The notes: generated by a model not told the origin, from the letters alone. Shown: positions 8,574 through 18,054, counted from the first letter of the stretch. The stretch is DNA of 64,000 nucleotides from Chloroflexota bacterium (GCA_016191435.1 JACPOQ010000083.1:124001-188000); one strand, 5' to 3'. Made by a program: numbers and translations.

Positions 8574-8987
8574 TCACGCCGATGGCGGGATTACCGTCGC
8601 CTGCCCATCGACGACAAGCTTGCCGTCCTGGTTCGTCACGGTCGTCTTGAACTTCGCCCAGCGGCGTCCCTCGATCTTCTCGGTGCACTCCACGCGCGCG
8701 GTGACCGTATCGCCAATGAACACTGGCGCCCGGAACTGGGCCTCCTGGCTCAAGTAGATCGTGCCAGGTCCTGGAAGCCGCATCGCCAGCACCGTGGAAA
8801 TGAACGACGCCGTCAGCATCCCGTGCGCGATGCGCTGTTTGAACATCCCCTGTGCCGCCGAAATAGCATCGACATGCGCGGGGTTGAGGTCGCCAGTGAT
8901 GCCGGCGAACAGGTAGATGTCGCTCTCGCCGATGGTCTTGGTGAAGGAAGCCGAGTCGCCGATCTGGAGTTCGTCGTAAGTAGCCAT
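8574..8987 (-). CDS. MaoC-like (R)-specific enoyl-CoA hydratase
   Basis: This 137-residue single hot-dog protein has the hydratase-2 motif around GDLNPAH, with catalytic Asp33 and His38, followed by AHGMLTASFIS. Such enzymes hydrate trans-2-enoyl-CoA to (R)-3-hydroxyacyl-CoA, feeding polyhydroxyalkanoate or lipid pathways. No PHA synthase is in the window, so phaJ is not assigned. It sits in a minus-strand series with 51-61 bp gaps. GATACT lies seven bases before its ATG, a near match to the leaderless signal. Confidence 0.88.
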   Translation of the reverse strand: MATYDELQIGDSASFTKTIGESDIYLFAGITGDLNPAHVDAISAAQGMFKQRIAHGMLTASFISTVLAMRLPGPGTIYLSQEAQFRAPVFIGDTVTARVECTEKIEGRRWAKFKTTVTNQDGKLVVDGQATVIPPSA

Positions 8988-9048
8988 TCCGGGAAGTATC
9001 CACCGGAACCGCCTAAGGCGATGCGGCCCTGGCCCTCGCCGGCGTTGG

Positions 9049-9546
9049 CTACGATCCGGGCTCCTCGTCCCCCTTGGGAGGAGGCTTGAGCTTTTCGAGC
9101 GCGGTGATCACCGCGGAACGCCGGTAGAACGACACCTCGACGGTATCGCCTTCCTTCACGTCCATCAGGAAATCGGGGTCCCCGCGCAGGATCTCTTTCG
9201 TGTCCAGGCGGATGTAATGGCTCCGCATCACGATCGAATCGTTCCTGGACCAGCGCCGCGTGACCATGCCCATTTTCGTCACCGGGGACGTCCGCAGGTC
9301 CAGCCACGCCTGCACGCACTGCGACCCGAACAGCACCGCGAACACGAGCAAGACGATGACCAGGAACCAGGTGCCCCCGTAGTTCGGGCCAGTGATCACA
9401 TCGAAGAGGAAGAAGAGGAACGCCCCGGCCGAGGCCAGGAACGGCGGCGTCCAGAGGATCGCCGACCGGAGGATCCCGTTCCGCACGCCGCGCGCGCGCA
9501 GCTGCTGCTGGATGATCGGGTCGTCCTGCCAATCCATGCGGCTCAT
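9049..9546 (-). CDS. Two-helix membrane protein of unknown function
   Basis: This protein has 165 residues. A short charged N-terminus is followed by two hydrophobic segments (about residues 27-50 and 58-85), then a roughly 75-residue soluble C-terminal domain with strand-like pattern, ending in a Pro/Lys/Glu-rich tail. The topology resembles small bacterial proteins with a cytosolic PH-like or OB-like domain. I cannot name a family. The ATG overlaps the stop of the LysM gene by four bases, so the two proteins are probably made together at the membrane. Confidence 0.65.
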   Translation of the reverse strand: MSRMDWQDDPIIQQQLRARGVRNGILRSAILWTPPFLASAGAFLFFLFDVITGPNYGGTWFLVIVLLVFAVLFGSQCVQAWLDLRTSPVTKMGMVTRRWSRNDSIVMRSHYIRLDTKEILRGDPDFLMDVKEGDTVEVSFYRRSAVITALEKLKPPPKGDEEPGS

Positions 9547-10082
9547 TGCGCTGCCGGTATCTTCAGCGTCGCGCCAATCTGGAGCGATTCCGCCGTCACG
9601 CCCGGGTTCAGGGCGAGGATGGCGGCCACCGTCGTGTTGAACTGTGCCGCGATGCCCGAAAGCGTGTCTCCCTGTGCCACCGTGTAGCTGCGCTCACCGG
9701 ACGGAGCAGCCGTCGGCGAAGCTGGTGTCGGGGAGGTGGGCGCCGCCGTCGCGGCGGTCGTCGGCGCCTTCGTCGCTGCGCTGCCGGGACGCGTTGGCGT
9801 GGCCGTTGCCGCGACCGCCGGCGTCGAAGTCGGCAGCGGGCGCACCGCATCCTGCTGGCTCTTGCTTTCCGGTGGCCGCACCACCAGGAACACCGCCAGC
9901 AGCGACGCGACCACCAGCGCCAGCACCGATCCACGGTAGACCTTCGCTGAAGGTGTTGCAGATTCCGGCGCGAGACAGCGCAGGCACACGTCGTCGCCGT
10001 GTTCCAGGCAGTAGAGGCGCCCGCACGTCGGACACTCCTCCTCCGCGGGCCGTTTGCAATAGTGGCAGGTCGGTTCCGCCAT
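9543..10082 (-). CDS. Membrane-anchored LysM protein with N-terminal zinc-finger-like cysteines
   Basis: This 179-residue protein starts at ATG 10082, where TACGCT lies seven bases upstream. Residues 6-37 contain three CxxC-type pairs plus a Cys-x-x-His (CHYC, CPTC, CLEH, CLRC), resembling a small B-box or zinc ribbon. A single transmembrane helix follows (about residues 50-70). Then comes a Thr/Ala/Pro-rich linker and a C-terminal LysM domain (YTVAQGDTLSGIAAQFN to the end), which binds peptidoglycan-type glycans. The predicted arrangement is an inside zinc finger and outside LysM. The fusion is unusual; its function is unknown. Confidence 0.8.
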   Translation of the reverse strand: MAEPTCHYCKRPAEEECPTCGRLYCLEHGDDVCLRCLAPESATPSAKVYRGSVLALVVASLLAVFLVVRPPESKSQQDAVRPLPTSTPAVAATATPTRPGSAATKAPTTAATAAPTSPTPASPTAAPSGERSYTVAQGDTLSGIAAQFNTTVAAILALNPGVTAESLQIGATLKIPAAQ

Positions 10083-10095
10083 GGCTGTTAGCGTA
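10083..10095 (-). promoter_or_regulatory. Leaderless-type -10 box for the LysM gene
   Basis: Minus-strand TACGCT (10095-10090) lies seven bases before ATG 10082. The upstream in-frame ATG at 10112 would precede the box and is therefore unlikely. Confidence 0.5.
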
Positions 10096-10272
10096 CGCCC
10101 CATGGGGGGCATGAGGAATGACGCCCGCCCACGGCCCGGCGCCCGGCTTCATCCGGTTCCGCGTTCGCCACCACCGGCGAGGAGATTGCACACTATCGCC
10201 TGTGCTTCTAGGGGTTCCCCCTATCAAGGCCGTCGCAGTTGGGCCCTACCATGAACCCGACCGCGCCGTGCG

Positions 10273-10629
10273 ATGGCGCCACCGTTGTTGAGGGGCAGGC
10301 TGGACGCGCAATTGAACGTCCTCATCGTCGGCGGAGATAGTGCCCGGCGCTTCGCCATCCGCGCCGCGCTCGGCCACGGCGTGGCCGTCGTTTCGATGGA
10401 CAACGGCGGCGTCTTCAGTCCGTCGAACCACCACACCGCGAAGCTGTTCGGCTGGACGGCCGAGGAGGTCATTGGCCGCCCCTGGCAAGAAGTTGCCCGC
10501 ATCGGAGCCGACTGGACCGGTTCCACCCGTGGCAGTCCCGGTCGAACCTTCGGCTCCCCATCCTGCGAGGCGCGGGTCACTGCGAAATCCCCCGCGCCGC
10601 TCGATGTCGCCATGAGCGTTACGCCATGA
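10273..10629 (+). CDS. Small single-PAS-like protein preceding the hybrid kinase
   Basis: This 118-residue protein has a PAS-like stretch (residues 36-75: a VSMDNGG turn, Asn-His, then KLFGWTAEEVIGRPW, the usual PAS alpha-helix pattern). The rest is Pro/Arg/Ser-rich. Its TGA overlaps the ATG of the large kinase (ATGA), indicating coupled translation. It may be a degenerate sensor, or a piece split off the N-terminus of the kinase by a frameshift. Composition is like its neighbours. I am moderately sure it is translated. Confidence 0.45.
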   Translation: MAPPLLRGRLDAQLNVLIVGGDSARRFAIRAALGHGVAVVSMDNGGVFSPSNHHTAKLFGWTAEEVIGRPWQEVARIGADWTGSTRGSPGRTFGSPSCEARVTAKSPAPLDVAMSVTP

Positions 10630-13600
10630 TCGATCCCTCCGGCGGCAGCAACGGCACCATCGCCGCCTCCTCCGACATCAGGGCCCGCGAGGCAGCCGAG
10701 GGCCTGGCCGCAAGCCACATGGCCATTCTCGAACGCATCGCACGCGGCGCCGCGCTTGTCGAGGTGCTGGACGACATCTGCCTGCTGGTGGAGGCGCACG
10801 TACCGGGCAGCGCATGTTCCGTGCTGGTTGTCGATGAAGAAGCCGGGTTGCTCCGCCCGGCTTCCGCGCCTTCTTTGCCGCCGGAATGGAGCGCCGCTGT
10901 CGCCGCCGGGGTGCCTATCGCCGATGGCGTCGGCGCTTGCGGCACCGCCGCGTTCCGTGGTGAGCGCGTCATTACGCGCGACATCGCGACAGACGAGCGC
11001 TGGCTCGCATACCGCGCACCCGCCCTGGCCGCCGGCCTCCGGGCCTGCTGGTCCACGCCGGTGGTGGCGGGTGAGGGCCGCGTCGCTGGCACTTTCGCCG
11101 TCTATTACCGCGAGCCGCGCATCCCGGGCCTCGCCGAGGTCCGCGTCGTGGAAACGGCGACTCACCTCGGCGGCGTCGTCATCGAAGCGCGCCGGGCCGA
11201 TGCCGCCCGGAGGGCAAGCGAGGAGCGCTTCCGCCAGCTGGCCGAAGTCGCCGCCGCGAGCGAAGCGTTCACCCGCGGCGTCGTCGATCACGCCACCGAC
11301 GCGATCTTCAGCCTGGACCGCAATGGGCGCGTGCAGTTCGCCAACGAGTCCGCCGCCCGGTTGACCGGCTACCCGCACGCCGAGCTTCTCGGGATGGACC
11401 CGATGGATTTCATCATCGCTGAAGCCGATGGCAGCCCCCGCGGCACGCTGCGGAGGATCTTCGCCACCGGTGAACCGGTCCAGTCGCTCGTGCTCGAAGT
11501 GCAGCGCAAGGACGGCAGTCGCCGCACAATGCGCGCCGGGCTGGCGCCCCTCCGGCACGGCGAGGAGATTACCTCCATCGTGGCCACGTGCGAAGACATC
11601 ACCGAGCGCCGGACAGCCGAGCGCGCCATCGCCCGTCTCGCTGCAATCGTCGAATCGTCCGATGAAGCGATCGTCTCGTGCGACGCGAGCGGCTCCATAA
11701 CAAGTTGGAACCAGGCAGCCGTGCGGCTCTACGGCTACGCGGCCGCAGAGGCAATCGGCAAGGATGGTTGTTCTCTCCTCGCCGAGTCAGGCTCCAATAC
11801 CGGCGACCGGCTGGCATCGTTGCTCGCCGCGGGCCGCATCACGTCCGAAGAGACCGTCGCCCGGCACAAAGACGGCACCCTCGTCGATGTCGCCGCCACG
11901 TCGTTCGCGGTGTTCGATAGCGACGGCCAGCCCATCGGCGTGGCGACCATTTCCCGCGGCATTCGCGACCAGAAGCTCGCGCGTGAAGCGCTCCGCCGCC
12001 GCGAGGAAGAGTTCCGCGCCCTCGCCGAAAACTCCCCCGACTTGATCGCGCGCTTCGACCCCTCGCTGCGCTGTGTCTACGTCAACGCCGCCATGGCCGC
12101 GGCCTCGTCCTATCCGCCGTCCTGGTTCGTGGGCCGCCACGTGGATGAGTTCCAGTCGCGGGTCCGCCCGAGCCTCCGCGGCCGGGCCGAAGCCGTGCTC
12201 GCGACTGGCGCGGAAGTGACCGCCGATGTGGAGGTCGAAACGCCGGCGGGCGCCACGCTCTGGCTCGATGCCCGTCTCGTCCCTGAATTCGGCAGCACTG
12301 GCGAGATCGTGTCGGTCCTGAGCATCAGTCGCGACATCACCGAGCGGCGGCGGGCCGGCGCGAATTACCGCGCCGTCGTGGAAGGGACCTCCGACGCCCT
12401 CTACGTCATGGAGCGGGGCGACGACGGGCAATTCCGCTGCATCGTCGTCAACAGCGCCTATGAACGCATGCTCAATCGGCCCGTCGAGGTGGTCTTCAAC
12501 AAAACGCCCCACGAGTCGCTTCCGAAAGAGCTTGCCGACCGCATCGTCGAGCGCTTCGAACGCGCGGTGGCTAGCGGCGCTCCCTTCCATTGGGAGTCCG
12601 TCTCGGACGACGGCGTCATCATCAACGGGCAGGTCACGCCCCTCTTCGATGAGCACGGCCGCTGCTACCAGATCGTGGGCTCGCTGCGCGACATTACCGG
12701 CGTGCGCGCGGCCGAGGCCGCCCGCCGCATCGCCGAGCGCCAGGTCGAGAGCGTTGTCAAGAATGCGCCCCTTATCCTCTTCGCCGTGGACTGCGACGGG
12801 GTCTTCGAAGTCTTCGAAGGCAACCCGGCCGGTGCGTCGGCGCTGGGTGTCGTTGGCCGCCCGGTCTGGGACGCCTTCCGGGACTGGCCCCCCGTCCTGC
12901 AGGCCTTCAGGCGCGCGCTCGCCGGCGAGGAGTTCAGCGAGCTCACGCACATCCGCGAGTTCGTCTTCGATGTCAACTATTCGCCCGTCTTCGATGGCCA
13001 CGGTCGCGTCACCGGCGTGACTGGCGTGGCCCTCGATATCACCGACCGGCACCGAGCGGAGCAAGCCCGCGCCCTCGCCGAGCAGCGATTGCACACCGTC
13101 GCCGCGAATTCGCCCATAATCGTCTGGGCCGTGGATGGCGACGGCATTTTCACGCTCTCCGAAGGCAAGGGCCTGGACGACATCCGCCTGGCCGCTGGTG
13201 AGGTGGTTGGCCGGTCAGCGTTCGAGCTCTATGCGGCGCGCCCGTCGGTCACGGAGGGCATCCGCCGCGGCCTCGCCGGCGAAGAGTTCTCCGACACCGT
13301 CGAGTTGGCCGAAGGCACGTGGTACGAGACCCAGTATTCCCCCGTCCGCGACAGCACCGGGGCGGTTACGGGCCTGATTGGGGTTTCGTTCAACGTCACC
13401 GAACGCCGGCGCACCGAAGAGGCCCTCCAGCAGGCGCAGAAGCTGGAAAGTCTCGGCGTCCTCGCCGGCGGCATCGCCCACGATTTCAACAACCTGCTCG
13501 TCGGTATCCTCGGGAACGCCGGCCTCGCCCTCTCGGAGCTGTCGCCCACGTCCCCCGCCCGCGAAACGATCGAGGCCATCGAAACCGCGGGCCAGCGCGC

Positions 13601-14582
13601 CGCCGAGCTCGCGAAGCAGATGCTGGCGTACTCGGGCCGCGGCCGCTTCCTCGTCCGGCCCGTGGACCTCAACGCCCTCGTCGAGGAGATGCTGCACCTC
13701 CTGCGCGTCTCCATCGGCAAAGGCGTGGACCTGCACTGCAGCCTCGATCCGGTCCCGCTCGTCGAGGCCGACGCCACGCAGCTGCGACAGGTCGTTATGA
13801 ACCTGGTGGTCAACGGCTCCGATGCGATCGGGCCGAACGCCGGCGTCGTCCGAGTCACTACCGGGGTACGCCACGCGACCCGCGAGTACCTGGCCAGCGC
13901 CTACCTCAGCCCGGACCTGCCGGAGGGCCAGTACGTCTTCATCGAGGTCGCCGATTCGGGCACCGGCATGGATTCCGAGACGCTCCCCCGCATCTTCGAC
14001 CCCTTCTTCACGACGAAGTTCACCGGCCGCGGGCTGGGGCTGGCGGCGGTGCTCGGCATCGTGCGGGGCCACAAGGGCGCCATCATAGTCGATAGCGCCC
14101 CCGGCATGGGTACGACCTTCACCCTGCTCCTGCCCGCGGTCACGAAAGCCGCCGATGAGCCCGCGCCGGCGCCCGCGGCGACTGAGCACTGGCGCGGCGC
14201 CGGCGCCGTGCTCATCGTCGATGACGAGGCGACCGTGCGCGCCGTCACTGCCCGCGCCGTCGAGACCTTCGGCTTCACCGCCTTGCAGGCCGGCGACGGG
14301 CTGGCGGGCGTCGCGCTGTTCGCCGCGCGCCACGCGGACATCGCCTGCGTGCTCCTGGATATGACCATGCCGGCCATGCATGGCGAGGAGGCGCTCCAGG
14401 CCATGCGCGCCATCGACCCCGGCGCGAACGTCATCCTCATGAGCGGATTCAGCGAGCAGGATGCGACCGGCCGTTTCGAAGGCAAGGGCCTCGCCGGGTT
14501 CATCCAGAAGCCATACGACCTCGCCACATTGCGCGACATGCTCAAGGCCGCTACCGAGCCGAAACGCCACTCGGCTGGATAG
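10626..14582 (+). CDS. Hybrid sensor histidine kinase: GAF, six PAS, HisKA/HATPase and receiver
   Basis: This 1318-residue protein has no membrane helix, so it is a cytosolic multi-input sensor. Domains in order are a GAF domain (about 35-190, ending GLRACWSTP), six PAS domains (about 210-330, 340-455, 460-580, 580-700, 705-820 and 825-945), a HisKA domain with His952 in IAHDFNN, and an HATPase with N/G boxes (DSGTGMD, RGLGL). A C-terminal receiver (about 1195-1310) carries phospho-acceptor Asp1245 in LLDMTMP. The HDFNN kinase with a trailing receiver is typical of phosphorelay regulators. No response-regulator output gene follows directly, and the ligand is unknown. Confidence 0.92.
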   Translation: MIDPSGGSNGTIAASSDIRAREAAEGLAASHMAILERIARGAALVEVLDDICLLVEAHVPGSACSVLVVDEEAGLLRPASAPSLPPEWSAAVAAGVPIADGVGACGTAAFRGERVITRDIATDERWLAYRAPALAAGLRACWSTPVVAGEGRVAGTFAVYYREPRIPGLAEVRVVETATHLGGVVIEARRADAARRASEERFRQLAEVAAASEAFTRGVVDHATDAIFSLDRNGRVQFANESAARLTGYPHAELLGMDPMDFIIAEADGSPRGTLRRIFATGEPVQSLVLEVQRKDGSRRTMRAGLAPLRHGEEITSIVATCEDITERRTAERAIARLAAIVESSDEAIVSCDASGSITSWNQAAVRLYGYAAAEAIGKDGCSLLAESGSNTGDRLASLLAAGRITSEETVARHKDGTLVDVAATSFAVFDSDGQPIGVATISRGIRDQKLAREALRRREEEFRALAENSPDLIARFDPSLRCVYVNAAMAAASSYPPSWFVGRHVDEFQSRVRPSLRGRAEAVLATGAEVTADVEVETPAGATLWLDARLVPEFGSTGEIVSVLSISRDITERRRAGANYRAVVEGTSDALYVMERGDDGQFRCIVVNSAYERMLNRPVEVVFNKTPHESLPKELADRIVERFERAVASGAPFHWESVSDDGVIINGQVTPLFDEHGRCYQIVGSLRDITGVRAAEAARRIAERQVESVVKNAPLILFAVDCDGVFEVFEGNPAGASALGVVGRPVWDAFRDWPPVLQAFRRALAGEEFSELTHIREFVFDVNYSPVFDGHGRVTGVTGVALDITDRHRAEQARALAEQRLHTVAANSPIIVWAVDGDGIFTLSEGKGLDDIRLAAGEVVGRSAFELYAARPSVTEGIRRGLAGEEFSDTVELAEGTWYETQYSPVRDSTGAVTGLIGVSFNVTERRRTEEALQQAQKLESLGVLAGGIAHDFNNLLVGILGNAGLALSELSPTSPARETIEAIETAGQRAAELAKQMLAYSGRGRFLVRPVDLNALVEEMLHLLRVSIGKGVDLHCSLDPVPLVEADATQLRQVVMNLVVNGSDAIGPNAGVVRVTTGVRHATREYLASAYLSPDLPEGQYVFIEVADSGTGMDSETLPRIFDPFFTTKFTGRGLGLAAVLGIVRGHKGAIIVDSAPGMGTTFTLLLPAVTKAADEPAPAPAATEHWRGAGAVLIVDDEATVRAVTARAVETFGFTALQAGDGLAGVALFAARHADIACVLLDMTMPAMHGEEALQAMRAIDPGANVILMSGFSEQDATGRFEGKGLAGFIQKPYDLATLRDMLKAATEPKRHSAG

Positions 14583-14594
14583 TCGCCGCCTCGC

Positions 14595-15758
14595 TCATCC
14601 CTGCGCGAACATCGCCTCGAACGGCGCCGGCTGCTCGTAGGGCAGCCGCCCGATCCCGGCAACCGCCGCCGCCACATCCAGCGCAGGCGCCGGCTGCGGC
14701 TCCCGGCAATACACGAACGCCGTCGCGCAGTAGTCGTCGACCCGCTCGGCGATCCCTCGCGCCAGCACGCGCCGGCCGGTGTCGCTGGTCCACCCCCCGC
14801 CCGCGGCCGGGTGGCTTGCCTCGTACGCCGCGAATGCCTCGTCCTGCCCCGCCGCGAACTGCGCGAACCCGATTTGCTGGATCGTCACGCGCATTTCGCG
14901 CGCGAAGATGATGGGGTCCGGCAGGTGCCAGCGGTAGAACCCGACGAAATCCGGCTGGTTCGGTTGGCCGGGCGGGTACACCTGTTGCGGCGATCCCCCG
15001 TAGAGCGCCGCATGCGCCCCCATCCCCCACGCCGAGCCGGCGTAGTCCTCGAGGCCCGTACCGCAGATCGTCGGCAGGGTCGTGTCGCCGTCCCGGAACA
15101 CCTTCACCTCGCCCTCGCCATACCAGGACCCGGAGTCCAACATCCTGATGCCCACCACGCACCCGAGGAAGCGCCCTGGCCCCCGTAATCCGTCACAGAT
15201 GACGAAGTCCTGCTTCATCGTGGTGGGGTTTTCGCGCCGAAAGGCGGCATGGAGGTACCCCGCGTCCCCTGCGACGGCGGGCTCGAGCGTGTAATCCACC
15301 TGGTAGTACAGCGGCAGCGGCCGGTTCGAAGCGTTCGTGTACGTCACTTCGACGCGATCACGGAAGGGCATCGGGAAATACGCGTTGAAGCCCCGTCCCT
15401 CCTGCGCCGCCGTCAGCGCCGAGTAGTAGGCCACGGGCCGCCCATGCGGCATCCCGAAGAAGTCCATGCATGGAGCCCAGATGCTCGGCGCCTTCGAGCC
15501 GTCATAGCGCACCTCCAGCGTTTGCGCGCGCATCACTTCCGGCGCCGCCGGCGGGAACGTCATCCAGATGTGGCGGATCGTGCCCGGGCCCCTCAGGTCG
15601 GCGAGGACCACCCGCTCGCCCGGCCCGATGATGCGCGAAGGCGCGCCCTTGCGCCCGCCTTTCGCTGCCCCACCGGCGCCCCGCGCACCGTCCGGGTTCT
15701 CGAATGTGGCCGCCCGGCTGTCCAGCGAAAGGTCGATGCGTGACGGGTCGGACCACAT
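14595..15758 (-). CDS. DUF2961 / GH172-family protein
   Basis: This 387-residue protein matches the DUF2961 pattern: GPGTIRHIWMTFP near residue 65, the SAL..AAQEGRGFNAYFPMPF core, and GTGLEDYAGSAWGMG. DUF2961 proteins are placed in glycoside hydrolase family 172, whose characterised members act on difructose dianhydrides and D-arabinofuranose glycans. The substrate here is unknown. No signal peptide is present with the start at 15758, so it appears cytosolic. That start is set by TATAGT seven bases upstream; upstream extension would be Arg-rich and unlike the family. Confidence 0.82.
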   Translation of the reverse strand: MWSDPSRIDLSLDSRAATFENPDGARGAGGAAKGGRKGAPSRIIGPGERVVLADLRGPGTIRHIWMTFPPAAPEVMRAQTLEVRYDGSKAPSIWAPCMDFFGMPHGRPVAYYSALTAAQEGRGFNAYFPMPFRDRVEVTYTNASNRPLPLYYQVDYTLEPAVAGDAGYLHAAFRRENPTTMKQDFVICDGLRGPGRFLGCVVGIRMLDSGSWYGEGEVKVFRDGDTTLPTICGTGLEDYAGSAWGMGAHAALYGGSPQQVYPPGQPNQPDFVGFYRWHLPDPIIFAREMRVTIQQIGFAQFAAGQDEAFAAYEASHPAAGGGWTSDTGRRVLARGIAERVDDYCATAFVYCREPQPAPALDVAAAVAGIGRLPYEQPAPFEAMFAQG

Positions 15759-15771
15759 GCCGCGCACTATA
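15759..15771 (-). promoter_or_regulatory. Leaderless-type -10 box for the GH172-like gene
   Basis: Minus-strand TATAGT (15771-15766) lies seven bases before ATG 15758. Confidence 0.5.
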
Positions 15772-15906
15772 CGGGCAGCGTTGTACTCCCGCCCGCCGCT
15801 GGCTATCCGCCCCGCGCGGACTGGCCGGCGCGCCGCCGGCCGCGCATGATGGTCGCGGGGGCGCCGTTCATTGGCTGTTAACGCTCGCGGTGAACCATCC
15901 GGGGAG

Positions 15907-16617
15907 ATGGTTGTCACAACTGCCGCCGCCCAGGCGAAAGTCCTCGTCGTCGAAGACGAAGAGACGCTGCTCTTTACGCTTGCTCACAACCTCCGCCGCG
16001 AAGGGTACGCCGTCCTCACCGCCTCCCGCGGCGACGACGCCCTCAAGCTCGCGCGCGAGAAGCTGCCCGACCTCATCGTCCTCGATGTCATGCTGCCCGG
16101 CGTCGATGGCATGCAGGTCTGCCGGCTCCTGCGCCGCGACACCACGGTCCCAATCATCATGCTCACCGCGCTCGGCGGCGAAGGCGACCGCGTGGCCGGC
16201 CTCGATACCGGCGCCGATGACTACGTGCCAAAGCCCTTCGGCATGCGCGAGCTCATGGCCCGCATCCGCGCGCTTTTGCGGCGCAGCGGCCCCCGCGCTC
16301 TTCCCGATGCGGGCCCCACGCTCATCTTGTCCGGTGACATGGAAGTGGACCGCGAGCGGCGCGAAGTCCGCCGTGGCGGCAAGATCCTGAAGCTCAAGCC
16401 GAAAGAGTTCGAGCTTCTGTTATTCTTCGTCCAACATCCCGGCCGGGTATTTTCGCGGGAGCAGATCCTCGATGAGGTGTGGGGCTACGACTTCTATGGC
16501 GGTCCCCGGACGGTGGATGTCCACATCCGCTGGTTGCGCCAGAAGATCGAAGAAGACCCCGCACTGCCGGTGCGCCTGCGCACGGTCCGGGGCAGCGGCT
16601 ACCTTTTCGAAGGCTAG
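15907..16617 (+). CDS. OmpR/PhoB-family response regulator
   Basis: This protein of about 236 residues has a receiver domain (residues 9-122) with the acidic pair EDEE, phospho-acceptor Asp60 in VLDVMLPG and the signalling Lys in YVPKPFG. A winged-helix DNA-binding domain follows (about 135-235), ending RTVRGSGYLFEG. It is paired with the membrane kinase that starts six bases after its stop. The gene could begin at TTG 15871; I prefer ATG 15907 because receiver domains start close to it. The pairing resembles PhoB/PhoR or ResD/ResE, but no target is visible. Confidence 0.9.
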   Translation: MVVTTAAAQAKVLVVEDEETLLFTLAHNLRREGYAVLTASRGDDALKLAREKLPDLIVLDVMLPGVDGMQVCRLLRRDTTVPIIMLTALGGEGDRVAGLDTGADDYVPKPFGMRELMARIRALLRRSGPRALPDAGPTLILSGDMEVDRERREVRRGGKILKLKPKEFELLLFFVQHPGRVFSREQILDEVWGYDFYGGPRTVDVHIRWLRQKIEEDPALPVRLRTVRGSGYLFEG

Positions 16618-16623
16618 GTCCTC

Positions 16624-17994
16624 GTGAGCGGGCATCTGGTTGCCCGCGGAGCCGGCGTCGGTGTCTTCGCAGCGCTGCTCGGAGCGTTCGCCTTCTGGAT
16701 CGCCTGGGGCGCCGATAGTGTGGCGCTCGGGATCGTTCTCGCGGGCGGTGCGGTCGTGATCGGCGCCGCTTGCGGCTACTTCGCCTTTCGCGAATCCGCC
16801 CAGGCCGTGAAGGGCGTGAGCGCGGCCGCACTACGCCTCGCCGGCGGCGAAATGTCCGAACGCGTCGCCATCTCCGGGGGGCCCGCCAGCGAGCTCACGC
16901 GCAGCTTCAACTCCATGGCCCGCCAGCTCGAGGAGCTCATTGCCGCCGTCGATGCTGACCAGGCTCGTCTCCGCGCCGTCTTCGATGCCTCTACCGATGC
17001 GATGGTCGCCGTCGGCGCCGACACCGTGGTGCGCTTCATGAACCAGGCCGCGGAGCGCGTATTCGGCGCCACCGAGCAGTCCGCGCGCGGCCGCCGCTTC
17101 ATCGAAAGTGGCCGCGATTTCGAGCTCGATGGGCTTATCCGCCGGGCAGTGGCCGCCTCGGGCCCCGAAACCACGGTCATCACTTTCGGTTCGAAACGCA
17201 TCCCGCTCCGCGCCGCCGCCGTCCCCATCCGCGATGGCGGCCAGTGGGCCGTGCTCCTCATCCTCACGGACCTCACCGATGTCGCGCGCGTGGACCAGAT
17301 GCGCCGCGACTTCCTCAGCAACGTCTCCCACGAGTTGCGCACGCCCCTGGCCTCGATTCGCGCGCTGGTGGAAACCATGGTGGACGGCGGCGTCGCTCCC
17401 GGCGAAGAGACCGAGCACTTCCTCGGCCGCATCCACGAGCAAGTCGAACGGCTGACCACGCTCGTCAACGAACTCCTGGACCTCTCCCGCATCGAATCAG
17501 GCGCCGTGGAGTTACACCCCGAGCCGATCGACGCCGCCGCGCTCTTCTCCGAAGCCGCCGCGCTGCTTCGCCCGCGGTACGAAGCCGAGGAGATCACGTT
17601 CGAGCTCCCGCCGGTTCCCGGGCCTATCATCCACGCCGACCACGCGTCGCTGGTGCGTGTCGTTTCGAACCTGCTCGACAACGCGATCAAGTACAGCCCA
17701 CGCGGCACCACGGTCCACGCCGCCGTGCGCGATGAGGGCGAACTCGTCGCGCTCGAAGTCCGCGACGAAGGCCCCGGTATCCAACCCCCCGACCTGCCGC
17801 GCGTGTTCGAACGCTTCTACAAGGGCGATTCGTCGCGCGCCAATTCTGGCGTGGGCCTTGGGCTGGCGATCGTGAAGCACGTTGTCCGCGCCCACGGCGG
17901 CACCGTGTCCGCCGAAAGCCCTCCCAACTCCGGCGCCGTTTTCACCGTCCGGCTCCCCAAGGAGTTCGTCGGTCAGCGCACCCGCCCCGCCTGA
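16624..17994 (+). CDS. Membrane sensor histidine kinase, PhoR-like
   Basis: This 456-residue protein starts with GTG. Two transmembrane helices (about 8-30 and 34-55) with almost no extracytoplasmic loop are followed by a HAMP-like linker (56-110), a PAS domain (110-225), a HisKA domain with His236 in NVSHELRTPL, and an HATPase with NLLDNAIKYSP, DEGPGI and GVGLGLAIVKH. The absence of a periplasmic sensor suggests that it senses within the membrane or cytosol, as PhoR does through partners. It forms an operon with the response regulator just upstream. No pst or phoU genes are nearby. Confidence 0.92.
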   Translation: MSGHLVARGAGVGVFAALLGAFAFWIAWGADSVALGIVLAGGAVVIGAACGYFAFRESAQAVKGVSAAALRLAGGEMSERVAISGGPASELTRSFNSMARQLEELIAAVDADQARLRAVFDASTDAMVAVGADTVVRFMNQAAERVFGATEQSARGRRFIESGRDFELDGLIRRAVAASGPETTVITFGSKRIPLRAAAVPIRDGGQWAVLLILTDLTDVARVDQMRRDFLSNVSHELRTPLASIRALVETMVDGGVAPGEETEHFLGRIHEQVERLTTLVNELLDLSRIESGAVELHPEPIDAAALFSEAAALLRPRYEAEEITFELPPVPGPIIHADHASLVRVVSNLLDNAIKYSPRGTTVHAAVRDEGELVALEVRDEGPGIQPPDLPRVFERFYKGDSSRANSGVGLGLAIVKHVVRAHGGTVSAESPPNSGAVFTVRLPKEFVGQRTRPA

Positions 17995-18054
17995 ACCCGA
18001 TGACACGCGCAATCACTTCCGCACGAGCGCAGAATGCCCGTATTGGAGGTGCCT

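Noticed and set aside
11787..13094. Long minus-strand frames opposite the hybrid kinase (also 13215-14570)
   Set aside because: The kinase domains on the plus strand are unmistakable; the antisense translations have no domain pattern.
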